From positions 1 through 11,129 of the forward strand of contig SKYZ01000293.1 of NCBI GenBank assembly GCA_007127625.1: 11,129 bases of DNA, in the 5' to 3' direction. A program made the position numbers and the translations under genes. The first letter of the stretch is position 1. Each line of letters opens with the position of its first letter. The notes below the pieces were generated by a model. It was not told where the DNA came from. It saw only the letters and a list, made by a program, of their open reading frames with translations, and did not search any database. The stretch is from Aquisalimonas sp. (GTDB lineage: Bacteria; Pseudomonadota; Gammaproteobacteria; Nitrococcales; Aquisalimonadaceae). This document shows, in pieces, positions 8,554-11,129 of this stretch.

Positions 8554-9012
8554 TTGAGCGAACCCGCCGGCGCACATGTGGACGCCCGCACCCGGCGCAC
8601 GGCCTTCATTCTGGGCCTCGCCGGAGCGCTGCCCTTCGTCGTCCTGGCCGCACTGCTGTGGTGGCAGGCGGACGGCGAACACGCCCTGGCACTGACCGCG
8701 CTCACGGGCTACGGCGCCATCATTCTCTCCTTTCTCGGCGGCATTCACTGGGGGCTCGCCCTGCGCAACGCCGATGCCGATCCCCGCGATTTCATCATCA
8801 GCGTCATCCCCTCGCTGCTCGCCTGGGTGGCGCTGCTGCTGCCTGCCATCCCCGCCCTGACCATTCTCGCGGCGTGCTTTCTCGGCCAGCTCGCGCTGGA
8901 CTGGCGCCTGCGGCTCGCCGCGTGGTTCCTGCTTCTGCGGGGCCTTCTCACCACCATCGTCGTCCTCAGCCTGCTCACCGGCGTCGCCGCGTTGACACTG
9001 CCCGCGGTCTGA
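8554..9012 (+). CDS. DUF3429 family inner-membrane protein
   Basis: A 152-residue, very hydrophobic protein with about five predicted membrane helices (roughly residues 17-37, 46-70, 80-96, 98-114 and 122-148). The segment YGAIILSFLGGIHWGLAL (53-70) is the hallmark of the DUF3429 family, whose function I do not know. Two starts compete. GTG 8548 overlaps the folX stop (GTGA) but has no spaced Shine-Dalgarno. TTG 8554 has GGAG (8545-8548) five bases upstream and gives an MSEPAG N-terminus, so it is preferred. The tight coupling to folX makes it the third gene of the operon. This may mean a link to pterin metabolism, or simply shared transcription. No intrinsic terminator is evident after the stop. 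Confidence 0.85.
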   Translation: MSEPAGAHVDARTRRTAFILGLAGALPFVVLAALLWWQADGEHALALTALTGYGAIILSFLGGIHWGLALRNADADPRDFIISVIPSLLAWVALLLPAIPALTILAACFLGQLALDWRLRLAAWFLLLRGLLTTIVVLSLLTGVAALTLPAV

Positions 9013-9087
9013 AACGCGCCAGCCCGCACCGGCACTGAAGCCGTAACACTGGTATCTCCGAAGAGCTCTGGAGCGGGATACAAACAT

Positions 9088-9101
9088 TTGATCTGAATCA
9101 A
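9088..9101 (+). promoter_or_regulatory. FNR/Anr-type binding site TTGATCTGAATCAA
   Basis: This is an exact match to the FNR-family consensus TTGAT-N4-ATCAA (FNR, Anr, Dnr, FixK). Both neighbouring genes are on the plus strand and only the phasin gene lies downstream, so that gene is the likely target. The centre at 9094.5 is about 52 bp upstream of the predicted transcription start, roughly one helical turn further than the classical class II position of -41.5. The direction of regulation is therefore open. Confidence 0.75.
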
Positions 9102-9111
9102 CTTTATCCCC

Positions 9112-9140
9112 TTGCGAAGACCCTGTTCTTGAACTATGCT
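9112..9140 (+). promoter_or_regulatory. Sigma-70 promoter for the phasin gene
   Basis: TTGCGA at 9112-9117 and TATGCT at 9135-9140 (each four of six consensus bases) are separated by an optimal 17 bp. Transcription would begin near 9147, giving a leader of about 43 nt before the ATG at 9190. Confidence 0.6.
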
Positions 9141-9148
9141 GCAGCGCA

Positions 9149-9167
9149 GAAAGAGAGGGACTCTTTC
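9149..9167 (+). promoter_or_regulatory. 5'-terminal hairpin with AGGGA loop in the phasin leader
   Basis: GAAAGAG (9149-9155) pairs perfectly with CTCTTTC (9161-9167) around the five-base loop AGGGA. It would sit at the extreme 5' end of the predicted transcript. A loop with ANGGA is the form preferred by CsrA/RsmA, and a second GGA (9180-9182) lies in the Shine-Dalgarno sequence 22 nt downstream. It could be a translational control site, an mRNA-stabilising cap, or both. Confidence 0.5.
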
Positions 9168-9189
9168 ACGACAACGCGAGGAGATGACC

Positions 9190-9666
9190 ATGTATACCGA
9201 GATGTTCGAGAAGACCAGCACCGAGATGGCGCAGGCACTGAATCCGATCCGCGAGGCCCAGAACAAGATGCTGGATCACGTCGCCAAGGTGGCCGATTTC
9301 CAGATGGAAGCCATGAAACACTACTCCGAGCTGAGCCTGGGCACCCTGCGCGCCATGGCGGAGATCAAGGACCCCCAGAGCCTGCAGGCCTATGTCAGCA
9401 AGCAGACCGAGGTCACCAAGTCGCTGGGCGAGCAGATCACCGCCGATATCAACCAGCTGGTGAAGATCAACCGCAGCTTCACCGAGGACATGCAGAAGCT
9501 CACGCAGAAGAGCGTGACCACGGCCAGCGAGCAGGCGAAGAAGGCGGCCAAGGAGGTCACGGACCAGGCCACCAACGTTGCCACGCGCACCACCACGGAC
9601 GATCCGGCCAGCAACGCCAGCAGCAGCAGCGCATCCGCGAAGAAACAGCGCGCCTCCAGCAACTGA
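9190..9666 (+). CDS. Phasin family protein (PHA granule-associated)
   Basis: Phasins coat polyhydroxyalkanoate granules and control their number and size. The 158-residue product is mostly helical and amphipathic, with no signal peptide or membrane segment. Residues about 4-105 (MFEKTSTEMAQALNPIREAQ, KVADFQMEAMKHYSELSLG, LGEQITADINQLV) fit the phasin_2 family. The C-terminus is a hydrophilic Ala/Lys/Thr/Ser-rich tail with four consecutive AGC serine codons (9619-9630). Start: GAGGAG (9178-9183) is immediately before ATG 9184 and six bases before ATG 9190. Correct spacing favours 9190 (MYTEMFEK); the 9184 start would add Met-Thr. The gene has its own promoter with an FNR-type box and a terminator after it, so it is monocistronic. 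No PHA synthase is in the window. A phasin-like protein with another role cannot be excluded. Confidence 0.87.
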   Translation: MYTEMFEKTSTEMAQALNPIREAQNKMLDHVAKVADFQMEAMKHYSELSLGTLRAMAEIKDPQSLQAYVSKQTEVTKSLGEQITADINQLVKINRSFTEDMQKLTQKSVTTASEQAKKAAKEVTDQATNVATRTTTDDPASNASSSSASAKKQRASSN

Positions 9667-9691
9667 CGGCCAGCCAGGCTACTTCCCCCGT

Positions 9692-9723
9692 CAACGCCCG
9701 CCTCCCGGCGGGCGTTGTTGTTG
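9692..9723 (+). terminator. Intrinsic terminator after the phasin gene
   Basis: An 11-bp perfect GC-rich stem (9692-9702 pairing with 9707-9717) encloses a TCCC loop and is followed by TTGTTG, a modest U-rich tail. It begins 26 bases after the phasin stop codon, as expected for a Rho-independent terminator. Confidence 0.85.
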
Positions 9724-9770
9724 CGCGCCTCCAGGTCCCGGGCGCTGCGGCACGCCTCTTGCTTCATCTG

Positions 9771-9776
9771 TATAAT
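9771..9776 (+). promoter_or_regulatory. Consensus -10 element TATAAT for the antiporter gene
   Basis: This is a perfect TATAAT, preceded directly by TG, 48 bases upstream of the TTG start. No good -35 is seen 16-18 bp upstream (CGGCAC at 17 bp). Transcription would start near 9783. That leaves only about 7 nt before the in-frame ATG at 9790, which argues for the TTG start at 9820. Confidence 0.55.
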
Positions 9777-9819
9777 GCCAAGCTGACACATGTTTCGACG
9801 CGGGCAGACGGGGGCACGC

Positions 9820-11129
9820 TTGGACCTGACCCACCAGATCATCCTCTTCGGCGGGCTGCTGTTCATTGCCAGCATCCTGGCAAGCGTGATCTCCAGCCGG
9901 ATCGGTGCGCCCCTGCTGCTGGTGTTCCTGATCATCGGCATGCTCATGGGCGAGGAAGGTCCGGGTGGCCTGGTCTTCGACGACTTCCAGACCGCCCACC
10001 TGATCGGCAGTCTCGCGCTGGCGGTGATCCTGTTCGACGGCGGGCTGCGCACAAAGGTGACCAGTTTCCGGGTCGGCCTGCGCCCTGCCGTGGTGCTGGC
10101 CACGGTGGGCGTGGTGCTCACGGTGACCATCACCGGGCTGATCACCGCCTGGGTCTTCGACATGCCGCTGCTGGTGGCGCTGCTCATCGGCGCCATTGTC
10201 GGCTCCACCGACGCTGCCGCGGTGTTCTACCTGCTCCACGCCCACGGCCTGGAACTCAAGGAGCGTATCGGCGCGACGCTGGAGATCGAGTCCGGCAGCA
10301 ACGACCCCATGGCCATCTTTCTCACGGTGGCGTTCATCGAGCTGATCCTGGGCCAGCACGAGAGCATCGGCATCGGCCTGGCGCTGGAGTTCGCGCAGCA
10401 GATGGGCCTGGGCGGGCTCATCGGGCTCGCCGGCGGCTTCGCCCTTGCCTACGGTGTCAACCGCGTACCGCTGACCCCCGGGCTGTATCCGCTGCTGGCC
10501 ATCTCCGGGGCGCTGGTGGTGTTCGGCCTCACGTCGGTGCTCGGCGGCAGCGGCTTTCTCGCCGTGTACCTCGCGGGCATCGTCCTGGGTAATCGCCGCA
10601 TTCAGAGCTCCCAGAACATCCGCCGCTTCCACGACGGCATGGCCTGGCTGGCACAGATCATCATGTTCCTGATGCTGGGACTGCTGATCACGCCGTCGCA
10701 CCTGATCGACGTCGCCCCCCAGGCACTGGTGGTCTTCGCGGTGCTGCTGCTGGTGGCACGGCCGGTGGCGGTGCTCGTCTCCCTGCTGCCGTTCCGCTTC
10801 CCGTTGAAGGAGCAGGCGTTCATCGGCTGGGTGGGACTGCGCGGTGCGGTGCCCATCCTGCTCGGGCTGTTCCCCTTCATTGCCGGCGTCGACGACGCCG
10901 GGGCCTACTTCAATATCGCCTTCTTCGTGGTGCTGCTGTCCCTGGTGCTGCAGGGATGGACGGTGGCGCCCATTGCCCGCTGGATGGAACTGGACGTGCC
11001 GCCCCGCTCGCGGGTGGTGCACCGGCTGGAACTGGATCTGCCCGGGCAGCCCGAGTACGAACTGGTGGGCTACCATCTCACCTCGGACAGCCCCGCCCTG
11101 TACAAGCTGGTGCGGCGGCTGCGGATGCC
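9820..11129 (+). CDS. cvrA: CvrA/NhaP2-type K+(Na+)/H+ antiporter, C-terminus cut by window
   Basis: An inner-membrane cation/proton antiporter of the CPA1 family. The visible 436 residues contain the antiporter domain (about 5-395, a dozen or so helices). Ion-pathway signatures are GSTDAAAVFYLL with D131, ESGSNDPMAIFL with N161/D162, and GWVGLRGAVPILLG. After about residue 400 a soluble part begins (RLELDLPGQPEYELVGYHL), fitting the TrkA-C-like regulatory domain of NhaP2 proteins. Relatives have about 560-580 residues, so roughly 130 are missing. Start: TTG 9820 gives MDLTHQIILFGGLLFIASIL, aligned with the MD-start of NhaP2 as I remember it, and has GGGGG (9810-9814) five bases upstream. ATG 9790 is in frame, but it lacks a Shine-Dalgarno sequence and sits almost at the predicted transcription start. 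It likely contributes to potassium or sodium and pH balance. Confidence 0.9.
   Translation, partial: MDLTHQIILFGGLLFIASILASVISSRIGAPLLLVFLIIGMLMGEEGPGGLVFDDFQTAHLIGSLALAVILFDGGLRTKVTSFRVGLRPAVVLATVGVVLTVTITGLITAWVFDMPLLVALLIGAIVGSTDAAAVFYLLHAHGLELKERIGATLEIESGSNDPMAIFLTVAFIELILGQHESIGIGLALEFAQQMGLGGLIGLAGGFALAYGVNRVPLTPGLYPLLAISGALVVFGLTSVLGGSGFLAVYLAGIVLGNRRIQSSQNIRRFHDGMAWLAQIIMFLMLGLLITPSHLIDVAPQALVVFAVLLLVARPVAVLVSLLPFRFPLKEQAFIGWVGLRGAVPILLGLFPFIAGVDDAGAYFNIAFFVVLLSLVLQGWTVAPIARWMELDVPPRSRVVHRLELDLPGQPEYELVGYHLTSDSPALYKLVRRLRM

Larger units (their letters stand above)
9013..9189 (+). other. Regulatory intergenic region upstream of the phasin gene
   Basis: This 177-base gap holds an FNR/Anr-type box, a sigma-70 promoter and a leader hairpin, listed separately. 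The first 70 bases (9013-9080) show nothing I can assign, except the short loop-less palindrome AGAGCTCT at 9062-9069. Confidence 0.7.

Noticed and set aside
9129..10592. A 487-codon plus-strand frame spanning the phasin, its terminator and half of the antiporter
   Set aside because: It is out of frame with both recognised genes, crosses a strong terminator and reads as Arg/Gly/His-rich shadow sequence.
9691..11076. A 461-codon minus-strand open frame opposite the antiporter
   Set aside because: It has no family motifs and a His/Gln/Asp-rich composition expected from antisense of a membrane-protein gene. The plus strand has clear antiporter signatures.

Overview
The window is GC-rich bacterial chromosome with tight gene packing and no mobile elements, tRNA or rRNA genes, or CRISPR arrays that I can see. 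The gene set is an ATP-dependent 5-oxoprolinase, a PilZ/DUF1631/GGDEF/EAL protein, FolE-FolX, a PHA phasin and a CvrA/NhaP2-type antiporter. Together with codon use that strongly favours G/C at third positions, this suggests a high-GC gammaproteobacterium, perhaps of the Ectothiorhodospiraceae/Chromatiales or a halophilic relative. That placement is inference from gene content, not from a marker gene.

Layout. (1) Positions 1-3488, minus strand: 5-oxoprolinase, running off the left edge and lacking roughly its last 40 residues. (2) 3489-3728: divergent intergenic region with an exact 11-bp direct repeat, candidate promoters in both directions and a strong hairpin in the leader of the next gene. 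(3) 3729-7508, plus strand: one 1259-residue protein with PilZ, DUF1631, GGDEF and EAL modules. It is a cyclic-di-GMP signalling protein whose GGDEF domain lacks a metal-binding Asp and whose EAL domain lacks a substrate-binding Arg. (4) 7509-7578: a very AT-rich island with three TNTACA hexamers spaced exactly 11 bp apart. (5) 7579-9012, plus strand: an operon of folE, folX and a DUF3429 membrane-protein gene, with 10-bp or smaller gaps. (6) 9013-9189: regulatory region with a perfect FNR/Anr-type box, a good sigma-70 promoter and a 5'-terminal hairpin carrying a GGA loop. (7) 9190-9666: a phasin gene, closed by a strong intrinsic terminator. (8) 9820 to the right edge: a CvrA/NhaP2-type cation/proton antiporter, start included, C-terminal part missing.

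Functional themes. FolE makes dihydroneopterin triphosphate from GTP and FolX epimerises it to the monapterin form, so the operon points to tetrahydromonapterin synthesis and not only to folate. The phasin has the best-supported regulation in the window: an oxygen-responsive FNR/Anr site upstream of the promoter and a possible CsrA/RsmA site in the leader. The most unusual protein is the four-module c-di-GMP protein, which may act more as a sensor or effector than as a cyclase. I did not find a clearly new multi-gene system. The observations most worth following are the regulatory sites and the degenerate residues in this protein.
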